From positions 7,253,070 to 7,317,069 of the forward strand of contig NC_064038.1 of assembly GCF_932526225.1 (NCBI RefSeq): a stretch of DNA of 64,000 nt. Direction: 5' to 3'. This DNA comes from Nematostella vectensis. Taxonomy: Eukaryota > Cnidaria > Anthozoa > Actiniaria > Edwardsiidae. Both the position numbers and the translations under genes were made by a program. This document shows, piece after piece, positions 36,301 to 50,999 of the stretch; position 1 is the first letter of the stretch, and every line of letters starts with the position of its first letter. The notes beneath the pieces were generated by a model. The model had not been told where the DNA came from. It saw nothing but the letters and a program-made list of their open reading frames with translations, and did not search any database.

Positions 36301-37220
36301 AATTTATCTGAAAAATATTTTGAGGACGAGGATGGGATTCGAACCCACCCGTGCAGAGCACATTGGATTAGCAGTCCAACGCCTTAACAACTCGGCCACC
36401 TCGTCATATCCATTTGATAGATTATAACAGATTATGTCTGTATTATATACAACATTTAAAAGATCTAAAAAGATATTTTGACGACGAGGATGGGATTCAA
36501 ACCCACGCGTGCAGAGCATATTTGATTAGCAGTCCAACGCCTTAACCACTCGCCCACCTCGTCATATCCATTTGATAGCTTATAATATATTATGTCTGTA
36601 TATACACAGAATTTAAAATTTTAAAAAACGTTTTGACGACGAGGATGGTTTGAATCACAGGATGGGATCCGAACCAACGCGTGCAGACCAATGGGATTAG
36701 CAGTCCAACGCCTTAACCACTCGGCCACCTCGTCATATCCATTTGATAGATTATCATAGATTATGCCTGTATTATACACAACATTTAATTGATCTAAAAA
36801 TATATTTGACGACGAGGATGGGATTCGAACCCACGCGTGCAGAGCACATTGGATTAGCAATCCAACGCCTTAACCACTCGGCCACCTCGTCATATCCATT
36901 TGATAGATTATAACAGATTATGCCTGTATTATATACAACATTTAAAAGATTTAAAAAGATATTTTGACGACGAAGATGGGATTCAAACCTACGCGTGCAG
37001 AGCATATTGGATTAGCAGTCCAACGCCTAAACCACTCGCCCACCTCGTCATATCCATTTGATAGCTTATAATATATTATGTCTGTATATACACAGAATTT
37101 AAAACTTTTAAAAATGTTTTGACGACGAGGATGGTTTGAATCCCAGGATGGGATTCGAACCAACGCGTGCAGACCAATGGGATTAGCAGTCCAACGCCTT
37201 AACCACTTGGCCACCTCGTC
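33400..37220 (-). repeat. Array segmental duplication 1, left copy (partner 38,050-42,025)
   Basis: The same succession of variant units appears with an offset of 4647 bp up to about 35.1 kb and 4804 bp after that. The right copy therefore has one extra 157-bp unit, near 40,000. Confidence 0.88.
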
Positions 37221-38049
37221 ATTACCATTTTATAGATTATCATAGATTATGCCTGTATTATACACAACATTTAATTGATCTAAAAATATATTTTGACGAC
37301 GAGGATGGGATTCGAACCCACGCGTGCAGAGCACATTGGATTAGCAGTCCAACGCCTTAACCACTCGGCCACCTAGTCATATCCATTTGATAGATTATAA
37401 TAGATTATGCCTGTATTATACACAGCATTTAAAAGATCTAAAAAATATTTTGACGACGAGGATGGGATTCGAACCCACGCGTGCAGAGCACATTGGATTA
37501 GCAGTCCAACGCCTTAACCACTCGCCCTAATCGTCATATCCATTTGATAGCTTATAATATATTATGTCTGTATATACACAGAATTTAAGACTTTTAAAAA
37601 TGTTTTGACAACGAGGATGGTTTGAATCCCAGGATGGGATTCGAACCAACGCGTGCAGACCAGATGGGATTAGCAGTCCAACGCCTTAACCACTCGGCCA
37701 CCTCGTCATATCCATTTGATAGATTATAATAGATTATGCCTGTATTATACACAACATTTAATTTATCTAAAAAATACTTTGACGACGAGGATGGGATTCG
37801 AACCCACGCGTGCAGAGCACATTGGATTAGCAGTCCAACGCCTTAACCACTCGGCCACCTCGTCATATCCATTTGATAGATTATCATAGATTATGCCTGT
37901 ATTATACACAACATTTAATTTATCTAAAAATATTTTGACGACGAGGGTGGGATTCGAACCAACGCGTGCAGAGCGCATTGGATTAGCAGTCCAACGCCTT
38001 AACCACTAGGCCACCTCGTCATATCCATTTGATAGATTATAATAGATTA

Positions 38050-41000
38050 TGCCTGTATTATACACAACATTTAAAAGATCTAAAAAATATTTTGACGACG
38101 AGGATGGGATTCGAACCCACGCGTGCAGAGCACATTGGATTAGCAGTCCAACGCCTTAACCACTCGGCCACCTCGTCATATCCATTTGATAGATTATCAT
38201 AGATTATGCCTGTATTATACACAACATTTAATTGATCTAAAAATATATTTTAAAGACCAGGATGGGATTCGAACCCACGCGTGCAGAGCACATTGGATTA
38301 GCAGTCCAACGCCTTAACCACTCGGCCAGCTCGTCATATCCATTTGATAGATTATAATATATTATGTCTGTATGTACACAGAATTTAAAACTTTAAAAAA
38401 TGTTTTGACGACGAGGATGGTTTGAATCCCAGGATGGGATTCTAACCAAGGCGTGCAGACCAGATGGGATTAGCAGTCCAACACCTTAACCACTCGGCCA
38501 CCTCGTCATATCCATTTCATAGATTATAATAGATTATGACTGTATTATACACAACATTTAAAAGATCTAAAAAATATTTTGACGACGAGGATGGGATTCG
38601 AACCCACGCGTGCAGAGCACATTGGATTAGCAGTCCATCGCCTTAACCACTCGGCCACCTCGTCATATCCATTTGATAGATTATCATAGATTATGCCTGT
38701 ATTATACACAACATTTAAAAGATCTAAAAAATATTTTGACGACGAGGATGGGATTTGAACCCACGCGTGTAGAGCACATTGGATTAGCAGTCCAACGCCT
38801 TAACCACTCGGCCACCTCGTCATATCCATTTGATAGATTATCATAGATTATGCCTGTATTATACACAACATTTAATTGATCTAAAAATATATTTTGAAGA
38901 CCAGGATGGGATTCGAACCCACGCGTGCAGAGCACATTGGATTAGCAGTCCAACGCCTTAACCACTCGGCCAGCTCGTCATATCCATTTGATAGATTATA
39001 ATATATTATGTCTGTATATACACAGAATATAAAACTTTAAAAAATGTTTTGACGACGAGGATGGTTTGAATCCCAGGATGGGATTCTAACCAAGGCGTGC
39101 AGACCAGATGGGATTAGCAGTCCAACACCTTAACCACTCGGCCACCTCGTCATATCCATTTCATAGATTATAATAGATTATGACTGTATTATACACAACA
39201 TTTAAAAGATCTAAAAAATATTTTGACGACGAGGATGGGATTCGAACCCACGCGTGCAGAGCACATTGGATTAGCAGTCCATCGCCTTAACCACTCGGCC
39301 ACCTCGTCATATCCATTTGATAGATTATCATAGATTATGCCTGTATTATACACAACATTTAATTGATCTAAAAAATATTTTGACGACGAGGATGGGATTC
39401 GAACCCACGCGTGCAGAGCAGATTGGATTAGCAGTCCAACGCCTTAACCACTCGGCCACCTCGTCATATCCATTTGATAGATTATAACAGATTATGCCTG
39501 TATTATATACAACATTTAAAAGATTTAAAAAGATATTTTGACGACGAGGATGGGATTCAAACCCACGCGTGCAGAGCATATTGGATTAGCAGTCCAACGC
39601 CTAAACCACTCGCCCACCTCGTCATATCCATTTGATAGCTTATAATATATTATTTCTGTATATACACAGAATTTAAAACTTTTAAAAATGTTTTGACGAC
39701 GAGGATGGTTTGAATCCCAGGATGGGATTCGAACCAAGGCGTGCAGACCAGATGGGATTAGCAGTCCAACGCCTTAACCACCCGGCCACCTCGTCATATC
39801 CATTCGATAGATTATAATAGATTATGCCTGTATTATACACAACATTTAAAAGATCTAAAAAATATTTTGACGACGAGGATGGGATTCGAACCCACGCGTG
39901 CAGAGCACATTGGATTAGCAGTCCAACGCCTTAACCACTCGCCCACCTAGTCATATCCATTTGATAGATTATCATAGATTATGCCTTTATTATGCACAAC
40001 ATTTAATTAATCTAAAAAATACTTTGACGACGAGGATGGGATTCGAACCCACGCGTGCAGAGCACATTGGATTAGCAGTCCAACGCCTTAACCACTCGGC
40101 CACCTCGTCATATCCATTTGATAGATTATCATAGATTATGCCTGTATTATACACAACATTTAATTTATCTAAAAAATATTTTGACGACGAGGATGGGATT
40201 CGAACCCACGCGTGCAGAGCACATTGGTTTAGCAGTCCAACGCCTTAACCACTCGGCCACCTCGTCATATCCATTTGATAGATTATCATAGATTATGCCT
40301 GTATTATACACAACATTTAATTGATATAAAAAATATTTTGACGACGAGGATGGGATTCGAACCCACGCGTGCAGAGCACATTGGATTAGCAGTCCAACGC
40401 CTTAACCACTAGGCCACCTCGTCATATCCATTTGATAGATTATCATAGATTATGCCTGTATTATACACAACATTTAATTTATCTAAAAAATACTTTGACG
40501 ACGAGGATGGGATTCGAACCCACGCGTGCAGAGCACATTGGATTAGCAGTCCAACGCCTTAACCACTCGGCCACCTCGTCATATCTATTTGATAGATTAT
40601 CATAGATTATGCCTGTATTATACACAACATTTAAAAGATCTAAAAAATATTTTGACGACGAGGATGGGATTCGAACCAAGGCGTGCAGACCAGATGGGAT
40701 TAGCAGTCCAACGCCTTAACCACTCGGCCACCTAGTCATATCCATTTGTTAGATTATAATAGATTATGCCTGTATTATACACAACATTTAAAAGATCTAA
40801 AAAATATTTTGACGACGAGGATGGGATTCGAACCCACGCGTGCAGAGCACATTGGATTAGCAGTCCAACGCCTTAACCACTCGGCCACCTCGTCATATCC
40901 ATTTGATAGATTATCATAGATTATGCCTGTATTATACACAACATTTAAAAGATCTAAAAAAATATTTTGACGACGAGGATGGGATTCAAACCCACGCGTG

Positions 41001-42025
41001 CAGAGCACATTGGATTAGCAGTCCAACGCCTTAACCACTAGGCCACCTCGTCATATCCATTTGATAGATTATCATAGATTATGCCTGTATTATACACAAC
41101 ATTTAATTTATCTGAAAAATATTTTGAGGACGAGGATGGGATTCGAACCCACCCGTGCAGAGCACATTGGATTAGCAGTCCAACGCCTTAACAACTCGGC
41201 CACCTCGTCATATCCATTTGATAGATTATAACAGATTATGTCTGTTTTATATACAACATTTAAAAGATCTAAAAAGATATTTTGACGACGAGGATGGGAT
41301 TCAAACCCACGCGTGCAGAGCATATTTGATTAGCAGTCCAACGCCTTAACCACTCGCCCACCTCGTCATATCCATTTGATAGCTTATAATATATTATGTC
41401 TGTATATACACAGAATTTAAAATTTTAAAAAACGTTTTGACGACGAGGATGGTTTGAATCACAGGATGGGATCCGAACCAACGCGTGCAGACCAATGGGA
41501 TTAGCAGTCCAACGCCTTAACCACTCGGCCACCTCGTCATATCCATTTGATAGATTATCATAGATTATGCCTGTATTATACACAACATTTAATTGATCTA
41601 AAAATATATTTGACGACGAGGATGGGATTCGAACCCACGCGTGCAGAGCACATTGGATTAGCAATCCAACGCCTTAACCACTCGGCCACCTCGTCATATC
41701 CATTTGATAGATTATAACAGATTATGCCTGTATTATATACAACATTTAAAAGATTTAAAAAGATATTTTGACGACGAAGATGGGATTCAAACCTACGCGT
41801 GCAGAGCATATTGGATTAGCAGTCCAACGCCTAAACCACTCGCCCACCTCGTCATATCCATTTGATAGCTTATAATATATTATGTCTGTATATACACAGA
41901 ATTTAAAACTTTTAAAAATGTTTTGACGACGAGGATGGTTTGAATCCCAGGATGGGATTCGAACCAACGCGTGCAGACCAATGGGATTAGCAGTCCAACG
42001 CCTTAACCACTTGGCCACCTCGTCA
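38050..42025 (-). repeat. Array segmental duplication 1, right copy
   Basis: Partner of 33,400-37,220. After 42,025 it joins the sequence found at 37,763 in the left part, skipping three units present there (offset falls from 4804 to 4317). Confidence 0.88.
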
Positions 42026-42059
42026 TTACCATTTTATAGATTATCATAGATTATGCCTG

Positions 42060-45000
42060 TATTATACACAACATTTAATTTATCTAAAAAATACTTTGAC
42101 GACGAGGATGGGATTCGAACCCACGCGTGCAGAGCACATTGGATTAGCAGTCCAACGCCTTAACCACTCGGCCACCTCGTCATATCCATTTGATAGATTA
42201 TCATAGATTATGCCTGTATTATACACAACATTTAATTTATCTAAAAATATTTTGACGACGAGGGTGGGATTCGAACCAACGCGTGCAGAGCGCATTGGAT
42301 TAGCAGTCCAACGCCTTAACCACTAGGCCACCTCGTCATATCCATTTGATAGCTTATAATATATTATGCCTGTATATACACAGAATTTAAAAGATGAAAA
42401 AAATATTTTGACGACGAGGATGGGGTTCGAACCCACGCGTGCAGAGCACATTGGATTAGCAGTCCAACGCCTTAACCACTCGGCCACCTCTTCATATCCA
42501 TTTGACAGATTATCATAGATTATGCCCGTATTATACACAACATTTAAAAGATCTAAAATAATATTTTGACGGCGAGGATGGGATTCGAACCCACGCGTGC
42601 AGAGCACATTGGATTAGCAGTCCAACGCCTTAACCACTCGCCCACCTCGTCATATCCATTTGATAGCTTATAATATATTATGTCTGTATATACATAGAAT
42701 TTAAAACTTTTAAAAATGTTTTGACGACGAGGATGGTTTGAATCCCAGGATGGGATTCGAACCAAGGCGTGCAGACCAGATGGGATTAGCAGTCCAACGC
42801 CTTAACCACTCAGCCACCTCGTCATATCCATTTGATAGATTATGATAGATTATGCCTGTATTATACACAACATTTAAAAGATCTAAAAAATATTTTGACG
42901 ACGAGGATGGGATTCGAACCCACGCGTGCAGAGAACATTGGATTAGCAGTCCAACGCCTTAACCACTCGGCCACCTCGTCATATACATTTGATAGATTAT
43001 CATAGATTATGCCTGTATTATACACAACATTTAAAAGATCTAAAAATATATTTTGACGACGAGGATGGGATTCGAACCCACGCGTGCAGAGCACATTGGA
43101 TTAGCAGTCCAACGCCTTAACCACTCGGCGACCTCGTCATATCCATTTGATAGATTATAATATATTATGTCTGTATATACACAGAATTTAAAACTTTTAA
43201 AAATGTTTTGACGACGAGGATGGTTTGAATCCCAGGATGGGATTCGAACCAAGGCGTGCAGACCAGATGGGATTAGCAGTCCAACGCCTTAACCACCCGG
43301 CCACCTCGTCATATCCATTTGATAGATTATCATAGATTATGCCTGTATTATACACAACATTTAAAAGATCTAAAAAAATATTTTGACGACGAGGATGGGA
43401 TTCGAACCCACGCGTGCAGAGCACATTGGATTAGCAGTCCAACGCCTTAACCACTCTGCCACCTCGTCATATCCATTTGATAGCTTATCATAGATTATGC
43501 CTGTATTATACACAATATTTAATTTATCTAAAAAATATTTTGACGACGAGGATGGGATTCGAACCCACGCGTGCAGATCACATTGGATTAGCAGTCCAAC
43601 GCCTTAACCACTCGGCCACCTCGTCATATCCATTTGATAGATTATCATAGATTATGCCTGTATTATACACACATTTAATTTATCTAAAAAATATTTTGAC
43701 GACGAGGATGGGATTCGAACCCACGCGTGCAGAGCACATTGGATTAGCAGTCCAACGCCTTAACCACTCGGCCACCTCGTCATAACCATTTGATAGATAA
43801 TAACAGATTATGCCTGTATTATATACAACATTTAAAAGATTTAAAAAGATATTTTGACGACGAGGATGGGATTCAAACCCACGCGTGCAGAGCATATTGG
43901 ATTAGCAGTCCAACGCCTAAACAACTCGCCCTCCTCGTCATATCCATTTGATAGCTTATAATATATTATGTCTGTATATACACAGAATTTAAAACTTTAA
44001 AAATGTTTTGACGACGAGGATGGGATTCGAACCCACGCGTGCAGAGCACATTGGATTAGCAGTCCAACGCCTTAACCACTCGGTCACCTCGTCATATCCA
44101 TTTGATAGATTATAATAGATTATGCCTGTGTTATACACAACATTTAATTGATCTAAAAAATATTTTGACGACGAGAATGGGATTCGAACCCACGCGTGCA
44201 GAGCACATCGGATTAGCAGTCCAACGCCTTAACCACTCGCCCACCTCGTCATATCCATTTGATAGATTATCATAGATTATGCCTGTATTATACACAACAT
44301 TTAATTTATCTAAAAAATACTTTGACGACAAAGATGGGATTCGAACCCACGCGTGCAGAGCACATTGGATTAGCATTCCAACGCCTTAACCACTCGGCCA
44401 CCTCGTCATATCCATTTGATAGATTATCATAGATTATGCCTGTATTATACACAACATTTAATTTATCTAAAAAATATTTTGACGACGAGGATGGGATTCG
44501 AACCCACGCGTGCAGAGCACATTGGATTAGCAGTCCAACGCCTTAACCACTCGGCCACCTCGTCATATCCATTTGATAGATTATCATAGATTATAACTGT
44601 ATTATACACAACATTTAATTGATCTAAAAAATATTTTGACGACGAGGATGGGATTCGAACCCACGCGTGCAGAGCACATTGGATTAGCAGTCCAACGCCT
44701 TAACCACTCGGCCACCTCGTCATATCCATTTGATAGATTATCATAGATTATGCCTGTATTATACACAACATTTAAAAGATCTAAAAAATACTTTGACGAC
44801 GAGGATGGGATTCGAACCCACGCGTGCAGAGCACATTGGATTAGCAGTCCAACGCCTTAATCACTCGGCCACCTCGTCATATCCATTTGATAGCTTATAA
44901 TATATAATGTCTGTATATACACAAAATTTAAAACTTTTAAAAATGTTTTGACGACGAGGATGGGATTCGAACCCACGCGTGCAGAGCACTTTGGATTAGC

Positions 45001-45720
45001 AGTCCAACGCCTTAACCACTCGGCCACCTCGTCATATCCATTTGATAGATTATAATAGATTATGCCTGTATTATACACAACATTTAATTTATCTAAAAAA
45101 TATTTTGACGACGAGGATGGGATTCGAACCCAGGCGTGCAGAGCACATTGGATTAGCAGTCCAACGCCTTAACCACTCGGCCACCTCGTCATATCCATTT
45201 GATAGCTTATAATATATTATGCCTGTATATACACAGAATTTAAAAGATGAAAAAAATATTTTGACGACGAGGATGGGGTTAGAACCCACGCGTGCAGAGC
45301 ACATTGGATTAGCAGTCCAACGCCTTAACCACTCGGCCACCTCTTCATATCCATTTGACAGATTATCATAGATTATGCCCGTATTATACACAACATTTAA
45401 AAGATCTAAAAAAATATTTTGAGGACGAGGATGGGATTCGAACCCACGCGTGCAGAGCACATTGGATTAGCAGTCCAACGCCTTAACCACTCGGCCACCT
45501 TGTCATATCCATTTGATAGATTATCATAGATTATGCCTGTATTATACACAACATTTAATTTATCTGAAAAATATTTTGAGGACGAGGATGGGATTCGAAC
45601 CCACGCGTGCAGAGCACATTGGATTAGCAGTCCAACGCCTTAACCACTCGGCCACCTCGTCATATCCATTTGATAGATTATAACAGATTATGTCTGTATT
45701 ATATACAACATTTTAAAGAT
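42060..45720 (-). repeat. Array segmental duplication 2, left copy (partner 46,020-49,570)
   Basis: Offsets are 3967, then 3481, then 3796 bp. The two copies therefore differ by a three-unit loss near 43.0-43.5 kb and a two-unit gain near 48.5-48.9 kb. Confidence 0.82.
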
Positions 45721-46019
45721 CTAAAAAGATATTTTGACGAAGAGGATGGGATTCGAACCCACGCGTGCAGAGCACATTGGATTAGCAGTCCAACGCCTTA
45801 ACCACTCGCCCACCCCGTCATATCCATTTGATAGCTTATAATATATTATGTCTGTATATACACAGAATTTAAAACTTTTAAAAATGTTTTGACAACGAGG
45901 ATGGTTTGAATCCCAGGATGGGATTTGAACCAACGCGTGCAGACCAGATGGGATTAGCAGTCCAACGCCTTAACCACTCGGCCACCTCGTCATATCCATT
46001 TGATAGATTATAATAGATT

Positions 46020-49000
46020 ATGCCTGTATTATACACAACATTTAATTTATCTAAAAAATACTTTGACGACTAGGATGGGATTCGAACCCACGGGTGCAGA
46101 GCACATTGGATTAGCAGTCCAATGCCTTAACCACTCGGCCACCTCGTCATATCCATTTGATAGATTATCATAGATTATGCCTGTATTATACACAACATTT
46201 AATTTATCTAAAAAATATTTTGACGACGAGGATGGGATTCGAACCAACGCGTGCAGAGCGCATTGGATTAGCAGTCCAACGCCTTAACCAATAGGCCACC
46301 TCGTCATATCCATTTGATAGCTTATAATATATTATGCCTGTATATACACAGAATTTAAAAGATGAAAAAAATATTTTGACGACGAGGATGGGGTTCGAAC
46401 CCACGCGTGCAGAGCACATTGGATTAGCAGTCCAACGCCTTAACCACTCGGCCACCTCTTCATATCCATTTGACAGATTATCATAGATTATGCCCGTATT
46501 ACACACAACATTTAAAAGATCTAAAATAATATTTTGACGGCGAGGATGGGATTCGAACCCACTTTGCAGAGCACATTGGATTAGCAGTCCAACGCCTTAA
46601 CCACTCGCCCACCTCGTCATATCCATTTGATAGCTTATAATATATTATGTCTGTATATACATAGAATTTAAAACTTTTAAAAATGTTTTGACGACGAGGA
46701 TGGTTTGAATCCCAGGATGGGATTCGAACCAAGGCGTGCAGACCAGATGGGATTAGCAGTCCAACGCCTTAACCACTCAGCCACCTCGTCATATCCATTT
46801 GATAGATTATAATAGATTATGCCTGTATTATACACAACATTTAAAAGATCTAAAAAATATTTTGACGACGAGGATGGGATTCGAACCCACGCGTGCAGAG
46901 AACATTGGATTAGCAGTCCAACGCCTTAACCACTCGGCCACCTCGTCATATCCATTTGATAGCTTATCATAGATTATGCCTGTATTATACACAACATTTA
47001 ATTTATCTAAAAAATATTTTGACGACGAGGATGGGATTCGAACCCACGCGTGCAGAGCACATTGGATTAGCAGTCCAACGCCTTAACCACTCGGCCACCT
47101 CGTCATATCCATTTGATAGATTATCATAGATTATGCCTGTATTATACACAACATTTAATTTATCTAAAAAAATATTTTGACGACGAGGATGGGATTCGAA
47201 CCCACGCGTGCAGAGCACATTGGATTAGCAGTCCAACGCCTTAACCACTCGGCCACCTCGTCATAACCATTTGATAGATTATAACAGATTATGCCTGTAT
47301 TATATACAACATTTAAAAGATTTAAAAAGATATTTTGACGACGAGGATGGGATTCAAACCCACGCGTGCAGAGCATATTGGATTAGCAGTCCAACGCCTA
47401 AACAACTCGCCCACCTCGTCATATCCATTTGATAGCTTATAATATATTATGTCTGTATATACACAGAATTTAAAACTTTAAAAATGTTTTGACGACGAGG
47501 ATGGGATTCGAACCCACGCGTGCAGAGCACATTGGATTAGCAGTCCAACGCCTTAACCACTCGGCCACCTCGTCATATCCATTTGATAGATTATAATAGA
47601 TTATGCCTGTGTTATACACAACATTTAATTGATCTAAAAAATATTTTGACGACGAGAATGGGATTCGAACCCACGCGTGCAGAGCACATTGGATTAGCAG
47701 TCCAACGCCTTAACCACTCGCCCACCTCGTCATATCCATTTGATAGATTATCATAGATTATGCCTGTATTATACACAACATTTAATTTATCTAAAAAATA
47801 CTTTGACGACAAAGATGGGATTCGAACCCACGCGTGCAGAGCACATTGGATTAGCATTCCAACGCCTTAACCACTCGGCCACCTCGTCATATCCATTTGA
47901 TAGATTATCATAGATTATGCCTGTATTATACACAACATTTAATTTATCTAAAAAATATTTTGACGACGAGGATGGGATTCGAACCCACGCGTGCAGAGCA
48001 CATTGGATTAGTAGTCCAACGCCTTAACCACTCGGCCACCTCGTCATATCCATTTGATAGATTATCATAGATTATGCCTGTATTATACACAACATTTAAT
48101 TGATCTAAAAAATATTTTGACGACGAGGATGGGATTCGAACCCACGCGTGCAGAGCACATTGGATTAGCAGTCCAACGCCTTAACCACTCGCCCACCTCG
48201 TCATATCCATTTGATAGATTATCATAGATTATGCCTGTATTATACACAACATTTAAAAGATCTAAAAAATACTTTGACGACGAGGATGGGATTCGAACCC
48301 ACGCGTGCAGAGCACATTGGATTAGCAGTCCAACGCCTTAACCACTCGGCCACCTCGTCATATCCATTTGATAGCTTATAATATATAATGTCTGTATATA
48401 CACAAAATTTAAAACTTTTAAAAATGTTTTGACGACGAGGATGGGATTCGAACCCACGCGTGCAGAGCACATTGGATTAGCAGTCCAACGCCTTAACCAC
48501 TCGGCCACCTCGTCATATCCATTTGATAGATTATAATAGATTATGCCTGTATTATACACAGCATTTAAAAGATCTAAAAAAATATTTTGACGACGAGGAT
48601 GGGATTCGAACCCACGCGTGCAGAGCACATTGGATTAGCAGTCCAACGCCTTAACCACTCGGCCATCTCGTCATATCCATTTGATAGATTATCATAGATT
48701 ATGCCTGTATTATACACAACATTTAATTTATCTAAAAAATATTTTGACGACGAGGATGGGATTCGAACCCACGTGTGCAGAGCACATTGGATTAGCAGTC
48801 CAACGCCTTAACCACTCGGCCACCTCGTCATATCCATTTGATAGATTATCATAGATTATGCCTGTATTATACACAACATTGAATTTATCTAAAAAATATT
48901 TTGACGACGAGGATGGGATTCAAACCCACGCGTGCAGAGCACATTGGATTAGCAGTCCAACGCCTTAACCACTCGGCCACCTCGTCATATCCATTTGATA

Positions 49001-49570
49001 GCTTATAATATATTATGCCTGTATATACACAGAATTTAAAAGATGAAAAAAATATTTTGACGACGAGGATGGGGTTTGAACCCACGCGTGCAGAGCACAT
49101 TGGATTAGCAGTCCAACGCCTTAACCACTCGGCCACCTCTTCATATCCATTTGACAGATTATCATAGATTATGCCCGTATTATACACAACATTTAAAAGA
49201 TCTAAAAAAATATTTTGAGGACGAGGATGGGATTCGAACCCACGCGTGCAGAGCACATTGGATTAGCAGTCCAACGCCTTAACCACTCGGCCACCTCGTC
49301 ATATCCATTTGATAGATTATCATAGATTATGCCTGTATTATACACAACATTTAATTTATCTGAAAAATATTTTGAGGACGAGGATGGAATTCGAACCCAC
49401 GCGTGCAGAGCACATTGGATTAGCAGTCCAACGCCTTAACCACTCGGCCACCTCGTCATATCCATTTGATAGATTATAACAGATTATGTCTGTATTATAT
49501 ACAACATTTAAAAGATCTAAAAAGATATTTTGACGACGAGGATGGGATTCGAACCCACGCGTGCACAGCA
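46020..49570 (-). repeat. Array segmental duplication 2, right copy
   Basis: Partner of 42,060-45,720. It shares private variants such as the CACCTCTTCATATCC and TGCCCGTATTA spacer changes and the ACAAAGATGGG unit. Confidence 0.82.
47964..48045 (-). tRNA. tRNA-Ser variant with ACU anticodon
   Basis: Canonical in every other base, but the plus strand reads AGT at 48010-48012 where other copies read AGC, giving anticodon ACU instead of GCU. The equivalent copy in the 42.0-45.7 kb segment keeps GCU. If A34 were made inosine, it could read AGU, AGC and perhaps AGA. One base change only; it could also be a sequencing error. Confidence 0.75.
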
Positions 49571-50999
49571 CATTGGATTAGCAGTCCAACGCCTTAACCA
49601 CTCGCCCACCCCGTCATATCCATTTGATAGCTTATAATATATTATGTCTGTATATACACAGAATTTAAAACTTTTAAAAATGTTTTGACAAAAAGGATGG
49701 TTTGAATCCAAGGATGGGATTCGAACCAAGGAGTGCAGACCAGATGGAATTAGCAGTCCAACGCCTTAACCACTCAGCCACCTCGTCATATCCATTTGAT
49801 AGATTATCATAGATTATGCCTGTATTATACACAACATTTAATTGATCTAAAAAATATTTTGACGACGAGGATGGGATTCGAACCCACGCGTGCAGAGCAC
49901 ATTGGATTAGCAGTCCAACGCCTAAACCACTCGCCCACCTCGTCATATCCATTTGATAGCTTATAATATATTATGTCTGTATATACACAGAATTTAAAAC
50001 TTTAAAAATGTTTTGACGACGAGGATGGGATTCGAACCCACGCGTGCAGAGCACATTGGATTAGCAGTCCAACGCCTTAACCACTCGCCCACCTCGTCAT
50101 ATCCATTTGATAGATTATCATAGATTTATGCCTGTATTATACACAACATTTAATTTATCTAAAAAATACTTTGTCGACGAGGATGGGATTCGAACCCACG
50201 CGTGCAGAGCACATTGGATTAGCAGTCCAACGCATTAACCACTCGGCCACCTCGTCATATCCATTTGATAGATTATCATAGATTATGCCTGTATTATACA
50301 CAACATTTAATTTATCTAAGAAATATTTTGACGACGAGGATGGGATTCGAACCCACGCGTGCAGAGCACATTGGATTAGCAGTCTAACGCCTTAACCACT
50401 CGGCCACCTCGTCATATCCATTTGATAGATTATCATAGATTATGCCTGTATTATACACAACATTATATTTATCTAAAAAATACTTTGACGACGAGGATGA
50501 GATTCGAACCCACGCGTGCAGAGCACATTGGATTAGCAGTCCAACGCCTTAACCACTCGGCCACCTCGTCATATCCATTTGATAGATTATCATAGATTAT
50601 GCCTGTATTATACACAACATTTAATTTATCTAAAAAATATTTTGACGACGAGGATGGGATTAGAACCCACGCGTGCAGAGCACATTGGATTAGCAGTCCA
50701 ACGCCTTAACCACTCGCCCACCTCGTCATATCCATTTGATAGCTTATAATATATTATGTCTGTATATACACAAAATTTAAAACTTTAAAAATGTTTTGAC
50801 GACGAGGATGGGATTCGAACCCACGCGTGCAGAGCACATTGGATTAGCAGTCCAACGCCTTAACCACTCAGCCCACCTCGTCATATCCATTTGATAGATT
50901 ATCATAGATTTATGCCTGTATTATACACAATATTTAATTTATCTAAAAAATACTTTGTCGACGAGGATGGGATTCGAACCCACGCGTGCAGAGCACATT

